The notes below the pieces were generated by a model. It was not told the origin of the DNA, searched no databases, and saw nothing but the letters and a program-made list of their open reading frames with translations. Position numbers and translations under genes: made by a program. Positions 34,364 through 44,799 of a stretch of 64,000 nt of DNA are shown piece by piece. Positions within the stretch are counted from its first letter, which is position 1; the number at the start of each line of letters is the position of its first letter. The stretch is from Dreissena polymorpha (lineage: Eukaryota > Mollusca > Bivalvia > Myida > Dreissenidae), in assembly GCF_020536995.1 (NCBI RefSeq), contig NC_068359.1, positions 82,319,430 through 82,383,429 of the forward strand, written 5' to 3'.

Positions 34364-34592
34364 ATGTGAAAAGGGGGTTTAATGCATGTGCCCCAGATTA
34401 GCATGTGCAGTTTGAAGAGTCTAATCAGTGACAACACTTTCCGCTTTTATGATACTTTTCATTTAAAAAAGTATCTTATTTGCAAAAATCCAGTTTAGGC
34501 GGAAAGTGTCGTAACTGATTAGCCTGTGTAGACTGCACAGGCTAATCTGGGACAACACTTTATGCACATGCATTAAACCACCATTTCACAGA
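34364..34592. mobile_element. Dreissenid-type palindromic MITE (copy 1)
   Basis: A near-palindrome: GGTTTAATGCATGTGCCCCA ... CAACACTTTCCGCTTTTAT on the left is mirrored by GGCGGAAAGTGTCGTAACTG ... CATGCATTAAACC on the right. I recall this family as abundant in Dreissena. Other copies lie at 48.6 and 59.1 kb. Confidence 0.8.
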
Positions 34593-34900
34593 TTGAAGCT
34601 TAATTGTTTGTTATAGACACCTTGCCTTTCTACTCTACCATTCCATTCAAAGCATACACATTTTTTAAATAGCAAGAAAAACATAAAAACCTGTCCCACA
34701 TGTCAGTCATAGAATCAAAACTATAGAATGTGTTGAGATAATAAACAATTAATAATACTTTAATGAAATTAAATTAATGCACATGCGCATTTCCAGAAAT
34801 ACATGTGGGGTATAATTCACATTTGTGACAAAGTCTAGTTAAGGTATTAATTGTTTCTAAGAATTTTTAAAATAACTTGTTCAAATTTCTATTGCTTCAG

Positions 34901-35199
34901 GAGAGGAACTGCTGGTCTGGTACGGAGACGAATTTGCCAGAGAACTTGGCGTCATGAGAGACAAAAACGTGTGCATTTATTACAGTAAATACATTGGTCA
35001 CTTGAAGATACACATGAGGCAACATACAGGAGAAAGACCTTACAAGTGCGAGGTGTGTGGCTATTTATGTAAACAGAGTGGTTACTTGAAGACGCACATG
35101 AGGACACATACAGGAGAAAGACCGTACAAGTGTGAGGTGTGTAGTTATAAATGTAACTTGAGTGAAAATTTGAAGACACACATGAGGATACACACATGA
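34901..35199 (+). CDS. PRDM9: Intact portion: PR-domain end plus first three fingers
   Basis: This is the only stretch of the array with an unbroken frame joined to the PR-domain end. It encodes [20 protein letters not shown], one cysteine-less finger remnant ([11 protein letters not shown]) and two complete C2H2 fingers, then stops at TGA after HMRIHT. A 13-bp duplication of GGATACACACATG just there puts the following fingers out of frame. It would yield a truncated protein if transcribed from an upstream exon. Confidence 0.6.
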
Positions 35200-37020
35200 G
35201 GATACACACAGGAGAAAGACCGTAAGTGTGGGGAGGGTGGTTATAAATGTAACCGGATTGAAAATTTGAAGAGACACAAGAGAATACACACAGGAGAGAG
35301 ACCGTACAAGTGTGAGGAGTGTGATTATGAATGTAAACATAGTGGTCACTTAAAGACACATATGAGGATACATACAGGAGAGAGACTGTACAAGTGTTAG
35401 GTGTGTGGCTATGAATGTAAACAGGGTGGTCACTTGATGAGACACATGTCGATACATACAGGAGAAAGACCGTACACGTGTGGGGAGTGTGATTATGAAT
35501 GCAACAGGATTGAAATTTGAAGAGACACAAGAGAATACACAAAGGAGAGAGACCGTACACGTGTGAATTGTGTGATTATTTATGTGAACAAAGTTGTCAC
35601 TTGAAGACACACACGAGGACACATACAGGAGAGAGACCGTACACTTGTAAGATGTGTGATAATGCATGTAAAGCGAGAGGATCATTGAAGAAACACATGA
35701 GGATACATACATGAGAAAGACCGTACAAGTGTGAGGTGTGTGGTTATGAATGTAACTAGAGTAGTATCTTGAAGAGACACATGAGGATACACACAAGAGA
35801 AAGACCATATAAGTGTGATGAATGTGATTTGGCATTTAAACAAAGAGGTGCGTTAAAGAAACACATGAGGATACATACAGGAGAGAGAGGGTACAAGTGT
35901 GGGGTGTGTCGCTATGAATGTAAACAGAGTGGTCACTTGCAGAGACACATGAGGATACATACAGGAGAAAGACCATACAAGTGTGAGGAGTGTGGTTATG
36001 AATGTAACAGGAGTGAAAACTTGAGGATACACATGAGGATACATACAAGCAAGAGATCGTTCAAGTGTGAGGAGTGTGATTATGCTTGTAAACATAATGG
36101 TAACTTGAAGAAACTGTGAGGATACATACTACAGGAGAGAGACAGTACAATTGTGGTGCGTGTGGCTATGAATGTAACTGTTAAGTAAGTGAAAACTTGA
36201 ATACACACATGAGGATACATAAAGGAGAGAGACAGTACAAGTGTGATGTGTGTGGCTATGAATGAAACTTGAGTGAAAACTTGAAGGCACACATCAGGAT
36301 ACACACAGGAGAAAAACCGTTTTAGTGTGGGGAGTGTGGCTATGAATGTAACAGGAGTGATGATTTGAAGAGACACATGAAAATACATACAGGAGAGAGA
36401 CCATACAGATGTAAAATGTGTGATTGTGCGTGTAAACAAAGTAGTTTGTTGAAGACTCACATGATGGTACATACAGGCGAGAGACTGTACAAGTGTTAGG
36501 TGTGTGGTTATGCATGTAAACAAACTCGTACGTTGAAGACACACATGATGATAAATACAGGCGAGATACCGTACATGTGAAATTGTGTAATTTTGCATGT
36601 AAAGACAGTGGCCACTTGAAGACACATGTGATGATACATACAGGAGAGAGACCGTACAAGTGTAAGGTGTGTGGTTATGCGTGTAAAAACAGTGGTCATT
36701 TGAAGACACACATGATGATACATACAGGAGAGAGACCGTTCACGTGTAAGATGTGTGATTATGCATGTAAAGAGAGTGGTTCGTTGAAGACACACATGAT
36801 GATACATACAAGCGAGAGACGGTACAGGTGTAAGGTGTGTGGTTATGCATGTACATGTACACGAAGTTGTTCGTTGAAGACACGTGATGATGCATACAGG
36901 TGAGAGACCGTACAGGTGTTAGGTGTGTGGTTATGCATGTGTCCAGAGTGATTGCATTAAAAGACACATGAAGAAACATGCTTGGATATACTTGTAACAA
37001 TAGTGATGATTTGAAGAAAC
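34901..37020 (+). pseudogene. PRDM9: PRDM9-like 3' exon: end of PR domain plus about 25 decayed C2H2 fingers
   Basis: The acceptor TCTATTGCTTCAG opens the frame [20 protein letters not shown], the conserved end of a PRDM9-type PR/SET domain (its WYGDE Tyr lines the active site). It begins with two bases of a Gly codon, as in the vertebrate last exon. The frame continues into fingers of 28 residues (84 bp) such as [20 protein letters not shown] with TGERPY linkers; the first finger lacks its cysteines. About 25 units can be counted. The frame is intact only to 35199, and beyond that I count at least eight stops and about six frameshifts or small indels. Helix residues differ between units ([28 protein letters not shown]). 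The missing upstream PR exon is not found on this strand. It is a decayed gene end or, less likely, a short product ending after the third finger. Confidence 0.85.
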
Positions 37021-37034
37021 GCATGAGGATACAT

Positions 37035-37390
37035 CGGGGGGGGGGGGACTTTAAAAAGTGTTAGGTGTATGGCTATCCATAGATTCATGGGAGGAAGACT
37101 TTAAAAAGTGTTAGGTGTGTAGTTATCCATATATCTACGGGAGGAAGACTTTTAAAAGTCTTAGGCGTGTAGTTATCCATGTATCTTTGGGAGGAAGACT
37201 TTAAAGATTGTTAGGCGTGTGGTTATCCATGTATCCATGGGAGGAAGACTTACAAAAGTGTTAGGTGTGTGGTTATCAATGTATCCATGAGGGGAAGACT
37301 TACAAAAGTATTGGTTGTGTGGTTATCCTTGTTTCCATAGGATTAAGACTTTAAAGATTGTTAGGTGTGTGGTTATCCATGTAACCAGAG
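37035..37390 (+). repeat. 50-bp minisatellite derived from half a zinc finger
   Basis: Seven units of about 50 bp carry GTGTTAGGTGTGTGGTTATC and GGGAGGAAGACTT. They match the ...GAGAGACCGTACAAG TGTTAGGTGTGTGGTTAT... part of the adjacent fingers, including the TAG in place of the Glu codon, but lack the recognition helix and both histidines. A run of nine or more G at 37028 marks the junction. Confidence 0.75.
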
Positions 37391-37532
37391 CGGTCCCTTG
37401 AAAACTTGAAGAGGAACATGAGGATATACACAAATATTAGAGAAGAAAGAGGTAAACCATGAACATATAAACAAATCTCTGCAACCAGTAGAGACCAAGT
37501 GAAGCACGTTATTTTGCATGACTTAATGACAC

Positions 37533-37538
37533 AATAAA
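37533..37538 (+). promoter_or_regulatory. Possible polyadenylation signal
   Basis: AATAAA about 140 bases after the finger-derived repeats is a plausible 3' end for a plus-strand transcript across the array. Weak evidence in AT-rich DNA. Confidence 0.3.
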
Positions 37539-37559
37539 TCATTGCTTTGTAAGAGCTGT

Positions 37560-37990
37560 ATTCAATCTAAATTTAATTTACTTGTCCAATTGGTTTTATA
37601 ATTTAAAATGTAATATGAACAGTGCCCGATGTGCACAATTCTCCTTACCTGCTTTGCCCATCTTCAATTTGAAAATCTCCGTCTCATAATTCACTGTACA
37701 CTTCACTTTGGAAAAATGGCGTACTTTGGTTCATATTTCGCATGGGTTTCATAATTTGCATTTAAAGAGATACTTTTTTATCTTAGATAAACAGCTTTTA
37801 TTATCATTGAGAGCAGATGGTGGAGTGCTTAAATTTGGGTTTATACCGCTTGAACTGTTTGTAGGGGGTTTCATAACATAAGCATTGCTCTTCAACAATT
37901 GGTGTTCTCTTGGATACTTGAATGTCATTTACGACAAGTAGATAATTGACTTGTTCACTCGTACCTTTTTCAAGGTTTGCTAAATATGTT
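37560..37990. other. No gene seen
   Basis: AT-rich flank between the finger array and the next repeat element. Confidence 0.4.
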
Positions 37991-37997
37991 TGCTAGT

Positions 37998-39232
37998 GTT
38001 TTTAGCTCACATGAGCACAACGTGCTCATGGTGAGCTTTTGTGATCGCTTTTTGTCCGTCGTGCGTCGTCCGTTGTGTGCTGTCAACATTTGCCTTGTTA
38101 ACTCTCTAGAGGCCACATTTATTGTCCAGTCTTCATGAAATTTTGTCAGAAGATTGGTCTCAATGATATCTTGGATTAGTTTTAAAATGGCTACGTTTGC
38201 TTGAAAAACATGGCTGCCAAGGGTCGGGGCATTTTTCCTTATATGGCTATATATGGCAATAGTAAAATCTTGTTAACACTCTAGAGGCCACATTTATTGT
38301 CTGATCTTCATGAAATGTGGTCAGATGATTCATCCCAATAATATCTTGGACGAGTTTGAAAATGATGCCGGTTGCTTGAAAAACATGGCCGTAAGGGGCG
38401 GGGCATTCTTCCTTATATGGCTATAGTAAAACCTTGTTAACACTCTAGAGGCCACATTTATTTTCCGATCTTCATGAAACCTGCTCAGAAGATTTGTCCC
38501 AATGATATCTTGGATGAGTTAAGAAATGGTAACCTTTGCTTGACAAACATGGCTGCCAATGGGCGGGGCATTTTTCCTTATATGGCTATAGTAAAATATT
38601 GTTAACACTCCACTGACTCAAGAGGCCATATTTATTGTCCAATCTTCATGAAACTTGGTCAGAAGATTCATCCCAATAATATCTTGGATGAATTTGAAAA
38701 TAATGCCGGTTGGTTGAAAAACATGGCCGCCAAGGGGCCGGGCAGTTTCCTTATATGGCTATAGTAAAACCTTGTTAACACTCTAGAGGCCACATTTATT
38801 TTCCGATCTTCATGAAACTTGGTCAGAAGATTTGTCCCAATGATATCTTGGATGAGAATGAAAATGGTAGCCTTTGCTTGAAAAACATGGCTGCCAATGA
38901 GCGGGGCATTTTTCCTTATATGACTATAGTAAAACCTTCTTTACACTATAGAGGCCACATTTATAGTCCGATCTTCATGAAACTCGGTCAGAAGATTTAT
39001 CCCAATACTATCTTGGACGAGGTCAAAAATGATGCCGGTTGGTTGAAAAACATGGCTGCCAGGAGCGGGACATTTTTCCTTATATGGCTTTAGTAAAACC
39101 TTGTTTACACTGTCTCTGAGGCCACATTTATTTTCCAATATTCATGAAACTTGGTCAGAAGATTTGTCCCAATAATATATTGTTATCTCAGGTGAGCGAC
39201 TTTGGGACTTTCCGGCCCTCTTGTTTCATTGT
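37998..39232 (+). repeat. AGCTCACNTGAGCAC element with 7 tandem units of about 170 bp
   Basis: The start is TTTTTAGCTCACATGAGCAC and the end TATCTCAGGTGAGCGACTT followed by CCGGCCCTCTTGTTT, giving inverted termini. Seven units share CACTCTAGAGGCCACATTTA, TTCATGAAACTTGGTCAGAA, AATGATATCTTGGATGAG and TTGAAAAACATGGC. Its ends resemble those of the pearl-like family at 1-2.2 kb although the core differs. Frames of 65-93 codons here are repeat artefacts. Confidence 0.85.
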
Positions 39233-39239
39233 GTTCTTC

Positions 39240-40630
39240 GTGTTCTACTCTCACTCTTATGATTATTCCATCAATATGTTCATGGTTTATGTCTTCTTAC
39301 ACTTGCTCTGAATGATTTCACTTTCAATAATGTTTTTTTTCGATGGTTTTTGTGTTATGTAATTGTCTATCGAATGTGTCAAGATCATGTAGTCTTTTTT
39401 CTTCGAGTTTGCGTGTTTTTGTATATATTTAAATGAAGTGTTTGTTCTTGTTATATTGCGTAAGTTAGCTTTTATAATCTCCAATAAAGTATTTCAGTTT
39501 GCAACTGTGCGTTTTATCTCGTGTTCTATTTGAGCTCGAAAGTGTGCATGTACTCAAATGCACATTTATTAGTGTGCATACAATAAAATGCACATTTATA
39601 AAAACTTATGTTCCGTAGTACTGGTAAACTAGCAAGCCCAGGAAAAACAGACCATGGTATGAATGAAATACTTTTTGAAAACGGCCATAAAACAACTAAA
39701 CAAAAAAAGACACTTTTGGGTGCCTGTTGTGATGTGCTAACCCATATTCAAATCATTATAATCACCTTGGCATACTAATTTGAAAATAAGTTAACAAAAG
39801 TGCCCATATGCCACATATGCATGCTCCAGCTACCAATCCAGTCCACGTTATTGAACAGGCCAAGCAAATAATAGTACAAACTGAACCAGAAGTTTTCACG
39901 GGCCATGACAGCTATTGTAATTTAACATTCTTTCCAACTTGTATGAGTCTATTAAATAAATAAGGTAGGAGTGCTGGGACACACTCAGGGTCCAGCCTCA
40001 TGCGCGGAAGAACCTCATAAACTTGAATTACACGCTTGACTGATTTTCGGCGAATCACACTTGCATAATGTTTACTTATGTTTTTGCCTTTTATTGCATA
40101 CCTGCTGTTATATATATTTAAAGGGACTTTTTAACATGGCTCAAGATACGTCTTGGATTCGAAAACAGCTATATACATTACATTTAAACAAGCAAAATAA
40201 CACTCCCTAAGACAAATGTTAAAAATATGTGTTTCTTTACTAATAGCCATCATTCAAAATCGGAACAATGATCGTTGAAAACGCATGTGTAATGCCTTAC
40301 ATTTGCATTTATAAATTAAGCACACACGTGTTTTATGGACAAACAACCATTCAAATTCAAAGCCTGCGTTTTGTTATGGTAGCACGTTGTCTATTCGTTC
40401 TAGTGGTCCCAGGTTCTAGCTTAAGGGCAGGCAAATTGTTTATTATATATTTTTTGCTTGTTTGTATAATTATTAAACACTATTCCAAATAGTCTAGTTG
40501 TGTTAGTAAATTCATTTAATCACATTTAAATAAACAATTATCTGTTAAAAATCATCTTTAAATAAATGGCACGACTGATGTCATAAAAGCGTCACTCTTC
40601 ACATACTTAAAACATACTTAAACTAGAAAT
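39240..40630. other. No gene seen
   Basis: AT-rich. Short words such as GTGTGCATACAATAAAATGCACATTTA repeat near 39545-39600. A 74-codon frame at 40268 has no domain. Confidence 0.4.
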
Positions 40631-40799
40631 GGCGTGGCAGCGGCCGACGCGTATCCCCACGCCGCATGTTTGACCCATTGGTCAGATCAAAATTCCAAAT
40701 AGTGCACTGTCGCACATATGCACATAGCTTCCATGTGTTAACGTTTCAAGGTTTTAGTGCTAATAGTGTAGGAAGAGATAGTGGCCAGGACGGACGAAA

Positions 40800-41510
40800 A
40801 GGCAATTTGGGTGGGTGTGGCCTATGTGGGCGGGGCCCTGGGGTGGGTAATGTGGACATGGATGGCCGAGATACACCGTGTTGTTATAAGAGATGTTCAG
40901 TATTAATTTGAAGTCGATTGGTGAATAAATGAAGAAGTTATGTTAAAACAATTTTGGGTGGGCGTGGTCTATGTGGGCGGGGCGCCCCAAGGTTGGTAAT
41001 GGGGTCATGCTTAGTTGAGATTGACCGTATTGTCATAAAACAATTTGGGTACGAAAAAAGTTTGGGTACTAAAATTGTGTACGAAAAAAAATTGTGTACG
41101 AAAAAAATTGGGTACGAAAAAAATTTGGGAACGAGACAATTTGGGTACGAAACTATTTGGGTACGAAAAAAAAAATTGGTAAGAAAAAAATTTGGATACG
41201 AAAAAAATTTGGGTACGAAAAAAATTGTTACGAAAAAATTGGGTACGAAAACAAATATGGGTACACAAAATGGGTACGAACAAATTTGGAAACGAAAAAA
41301 AATTGGGGAAACGGTGAAGTAGTACCCATGAACCTCTCGATAAATTTGAATGAGGACGGGAACCAAGCTGCCTGTACCTTTATAAATGGCCCTGCGGTGG
41401 GTTATGTGGGCAGGGATGGTTAAGATAGACCGTGTTGTCATAAGAGATGTTCAGTATTAATTTGAAGTCGGTGAATAAATGAAGAAGTTATGTTAAAACA
41501 AAATATGCTC
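40800..41510 (+). repeat. Tandem block of about 150 bp units split by a GGGTACGAAAAAA minisatellite
   Basis: AAGAGATGTTCAGTATTAAT with GTGAATAAATGAAGAAGTTA appears at about 40890 and again at about 41440, and CTATGTGGGCGGGGC-type words occur three times. Between them, 41035-41330 is a minisatellite of GGGTACGAAAAAAATTT units. The open frames across it are repeat artefacts. Confidence 0.7.
41035..41330 (+). repeat. GGGTACGAAAAAA minisatellite (copy 3)
   Basis: About 17 units of 15-18 bases vary in A-run length and in the GGGTACG / GGGAACG word. Same core as at 5.7 and 7.4 kb, opposite orientation, with different flanks. Confidence 0.85.
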
Positions 41511-41713
41511 ATAGCTACTATGTATGCAAGTTTCAAGGTTCTATTGCTATACATGTACTTCTTCAACGCACTGGTAGATTGACCAAAAAGTGAACGCAAT
41601 TAAGTTTTCAAGACCAAACTTGTGTTTACACCAAAGTGCGGTACTACAGTGCCATATGTTTACTCAATAGCGATCAACTGTAGTGCTTTAAACGCTTTCG
41701 ATTTATTGTGCAT

Positions 41714-42050
41714 AATGTATACAGGGCTCAACATTAACCTAAAAACCAATTTGCCCTGCAGGGCAAGTACTTAGACAATGCACTTGCTCTGAACGTAAAG
41801 CCACTTGCCCAAACATGAAATATCATATTAACTGTAAACCTCATTTAAAAAAAAAATAAAGATCAAAATGATACACCACAAAACCTTTTTTTTTGCACAG
41901 TTAACAAAATGATTACAGCAATTAAAGTCTCATTAAAGTCTAAATTAAATGCTCTTTGCTCTTTTTTGCACTTGCCTGGGCGGACAACTACATTATTAAA
42001 TAACTTGCCCGGACCCAACTTTTACTTGCCAGGGGCTATAGGACATCTGT
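41714..42050. repeat. CAGGGCTCAACATTAAC repeat
   Basis: Begins like the foldback at 25.03 kb, then carries a degenerate coding-like stretch (TTGCCCTGCAGGGCAAGT ... CACTTGCCTGGGCGGACAAC). Probably a dispersed repeat derived from a cysteine-containing gene fragment. No intact frame. Confidence 0.5.
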
Positions 42051-42384
42051 TAAAATTTAGCCATGGTACATGGTATATAATATTGCAGAAACTGAACTTA
42101 TAATGTTCGAGAAAAGTTATGTATCTTCGTTTGTTGATCGACAAGCTAATGACCTGTAATATGTTGGACGCGATTGCACAGTTGATACGGTCAAGAAAAA
42201 AAGCTTCAATCGCTGTAGTTGATATTCGTTGCTGTAAACAGAAAATATATTCACATTTATATTTCGATGATTAAAATAGGTACATTATTTTGTAACTGTT
42301 TTTTCTATTTGACTACATGAATTTCAAAGAAAATATGTGATTTTTATCTATATGTTCTTTAAAACTAGGCAATACAATATATGA

Positions 42385-42590
42385 GCGTCGTCATGCGAAA
42401 AGAAGTCTTCTGCTATATGAGACCAGCATAGCTACGGACCAGAAGCTACTCTGTTCGCCTATGTAAGCACGAAACCTTTTGTGACATTATTGCAAACAGT
42501 GCACCTCCGAGACAGACTGCGCAAATGCGCTGGCTGGTCTTGAGCTACGATGACCTCACACGGCATAAGATCCATTTTCGCATGACGCCG
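42385..42590. mobile_element. Foldback MITE GTCGTCATGCGAAAA...
   Basis: Inverted ends: GCGTCGTCATGCGAAAAG and CCATTTTCGCATGACGCCG, with TGAGACCAGCATAGCTACGG inside. A partial copy lies at 62.46-62.62 kb inside the second TRIM gene. Confidence 0.7.
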
Positions 42591-42599
42591 CACATCTTT

Positions 42600-42970
42600 A
42601 TTACACTTGTTCGTCTTGAGCATCGCGCATACCTTTAAAGAAACACATACTAAAAATTAACGAATATTTCGCAAAGTATTTCGCAATATAAAGTTTACCC
42701 ATAAAAATAGTAACAGCCAACACTTCAACGCTAGATTTGGTATGGTAACATAGATTTAATGAAGTACAAAACGCTCGTTTTTATTTTTTGTGCGACAATA
42801 TATGTCATGTTAATATCCTGCTACGATATCCTAGTGACCTACACTTGTTTGTATAGGTCCCTTGATATCCGAAAATTTAAGAGCGAACGCGAGACTAACT
42901 TCGGACAGCGTCGGAAGAACGAAGTTTTCATAAGAACTATAAGGAACAGCGATTTTTTTATGTGTTAACT
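42600..42970. repeat. Dispersed repeat shared with 58.66-58.93 kb
   Basis: CAACGCTAGATTTGGTATGG, ATAGATTTAATGAAGTACAA and GTGCGACAATATATG match sequence near 58.69 kb. The 69-codon frame here looks like a signal peptide but follows from the repeat and is not conserved between the copies. Confidence 0.55.
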
Positions 42971-43027
42971 TTATTTTATTTTTAATATTTCACGGAATAT
43001 TCGTTGATTTTAAGTATTAATTTGCTT

Positions 43028-43543
43028 TTAAAGGGATCTTTTCACGGTTTGGTAAATTGACAAAATTGAAAAAAGTTGTTTCAGATTCGCAAATTTTTGT
43101 TTTAGTTATGATGTTTGCGAGGAAACCGTATTACTGAACATTTACCATAGTCCAATATAGCCATTATATGTATCTTTTGACGATTTGAAAACCTAGAAAT
43201 TATAAAGAGTTGCAACGCGAAACGATTGAATATTTTGGAGATAATTTGTTGTCGTTTAAATTTACGAAACTACGAAGATTGCTTATATAAGGTATAAAAT
43301 ACCATTGTTGTGTTTGCACGGCGAAATAGCCGAGAGGGCTAATGCGTTTTTACTTCAAACTAACTCAAGGACTCTGGGGGTCACTGGTTCGAGCCCTAGT
43401 ACCGGCTACTTTTTTTCCTTGTTTTAAATTTATTCTTGATTTTTTTTCTCGAGCTTTTAAGATCTAATGTTTACATAAATCAATATAAAGCATTTAATGA
43501 CAAACTTCAAAATATGCCAAAATCTGTGAAAAGGCCCCTTTAA
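43028..43543 (+). mobile_element. TTAA-flanked element with a tRNA-like body
   Basis: Ends are inverted: AGGGATCTTTTCACGGTTT at the left and AATCTGTGAAAAGGCCCCT at the right, each bordered by TTAA. A class II tRNA-like sequence lies in the middle. It looks like a small DNA element that has captured, or fused with, a tRNA or SINE head. Confidence 0.7.
43318..43405 (+). other. tRNA-like sequence (Ser/Leu type), decayed
   Basis: TAGCCGAGAGGGCTAATGCG fits a class II D-arm, GGACTCTGGGGGTC could form a long variable arm and ACTGGTTCGAGCCCTAGT is a good T-arm. The 7-bp acceptor strands do not pair, so a working tRNA is unlikely. Confidence 0.5.
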
Positions 43544-43544
43544 A

Positions 43545-44250
43545 CCTTCTAGATCATTTTCAAGAATATGAACCTCATTCTCTCGTCATTTCTTCAAGAA
43601 CAAGTTTCAATGCTGACGTATTTTAGCACTTTTCGGGTTTTTGAAAGAACAAAAATGTTCGTTCTTTTTTCTTATTGAGGATGTAAGCGCCCAAGGCTTG
43701 TAAAATTTCAAATTTGCTCGAACGATTCAAAATGTTTGATAAATAATAGTTATTAATAACATTTTGGAATTACTTTTTAAAATAATTTATAGCAGTGTGA
43801 ACGTTATTTCTATCGAGCCTTAAGAAACCTATTTAACATATTTCGTCGTATTTGTATTTACAAATACGATAATCGCTACCACTAATTGTAGTAAAAAATG
43901 TGTTGGACCATATTCCTCCAAAATTGTTTTTCATAAAATCAGAATTTCATGCTCGTTTGCTAAAAAGGGTCAATTCATTTTCGCGTGCGAGAAGATTGAG
44001 ACTGTATTTTTCACCTAAAAATCTCACTGTTTTACATTTGTTAGACAAATGTGAGATTATCTAGAATGTGTAATGTCATAACAACATATCCATCTTTAAT
44101 GCGGGCCTCACAAACGCCCAGTTTAACTACAGAGTAATTTATCACACAAGAGAGCATATTCATCTTTGGTATGATCGAAATGAGTTGTAAAATAATACGA
44201 AATATGAAAATACGGAGCTTGCCTTCTTAGCATCGCCCCTTCCTTTTGGC
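43545..44250. other. No gene seen
   Basis: AT-rich flank of the candidate exon at 44.3-44.8 kb. Confidence 0.4.
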
Positions 44251-44261
44251 CCTTCCTGGCT

Positions 44262-44765
44262 TTATCGTATGACGTCAATGACACCTGCGCTCGATCGATC
44301 TTCATCAAACGATTCTTCACTTTTTCCGGACAGCGCCGCATTTGCCGGAACGCCATCGTTTGTTTCCGTCAAACGACCGACGCCGTTCGGGTTTTTCAAC
44401 AGCTGGTTTAATTCGAACAAATTTCTCCACCAGTCAATGGCGTTTCGGTACCTTTCTGATTCAATGGCCTCTAAATGTCCCCTCGTATCCAAGATCCGGA
44501 CCGGATCAGAGACCCCGTTAGCTCCTCCGGTCAAAAGTTTTGAAATCGCCTGTGACAAGTCGTCAGGACGAAGTGACCCCTGAAACCGGCGCTTCCCGAA
44601 TCCGGGTGCGAATTCGGTTTCAAAGCGGATGAGGCATGGGAACCGCGAGTTGGCGGGACCCGCTGTGGTAACGCCCTTCCATGATTCTGAGTCTTCTGTT
44701 GCCCGGCCGCATAGAGCGCCGGTCAATAAATAAAGGCCAATGAAATATACATGTACGTGTACCAA
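44262..44765 (-). CDS. Candidate exon of an unknown, possibly secreted protein
   Basis: The stretch stands out as GC-rich in AT-rich surroundings and is open for about 167 codons to a stop. There is no in-frame ATG anywhere in it and a stop lies just upstream, so it must be a downstream exon whose true start is at or after about 44765. The product has a hydrophobic start-like segment (VYFIGLYLLTGALCG), one amidation-type dibasic site FAPGFGKRR and a hydrophilic C-terminal half containing WWRNLFELNQLL. A peptide-hormone precursor is possible but rests on one cleavage motif. A different overlapping frame (44123-44356) is less convincing. Confidence 0.4.
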   Translation of the reverse strand: MVHVHVYFIGLYLLTGALCGRATEDSESWKGVTTAGPANSRFPCLIRFETEFAPGFGKRRFQGSLRPDDLSQAISKLLTGGANGVSDPVRILDTRGHLEAIESERYRNAIDWWRNLFELNQLLKNPNGVGRLTETNDGVPANAALSGKSEESFDEDRSSAGVIDVIR

Positions 44766-44799
44766 CAGCCTTATGTCACTGTCTCGTAATTTGCGCGCC

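Noticed and set aside
34952-37024. Many long minus-strand frames over the zinc-finger array (VSSCVSS-type repeats)
   Set aside because: They are the antisense of the 84-bp finger units and recur only because the units do.
40954-41441. Frames of 90-167 codons with GYEKK or FVPNF repeats
   Set aside because: Produced by the GGGTACGAAAAAA minisatellite; no domain and a matching artefact at 5.6 and 7.3 kb.
42759-42968. 69-codon frame with a signal-peptide-like start
   Set aside because: Lies in a dispersed repeat whose other copy at 58.7 kb does not preserve the frame.
43318-43405. Functional tRNA gene
   Set aside because: D-, variable and T-arms are plausible but the acceptor strands do not pair.
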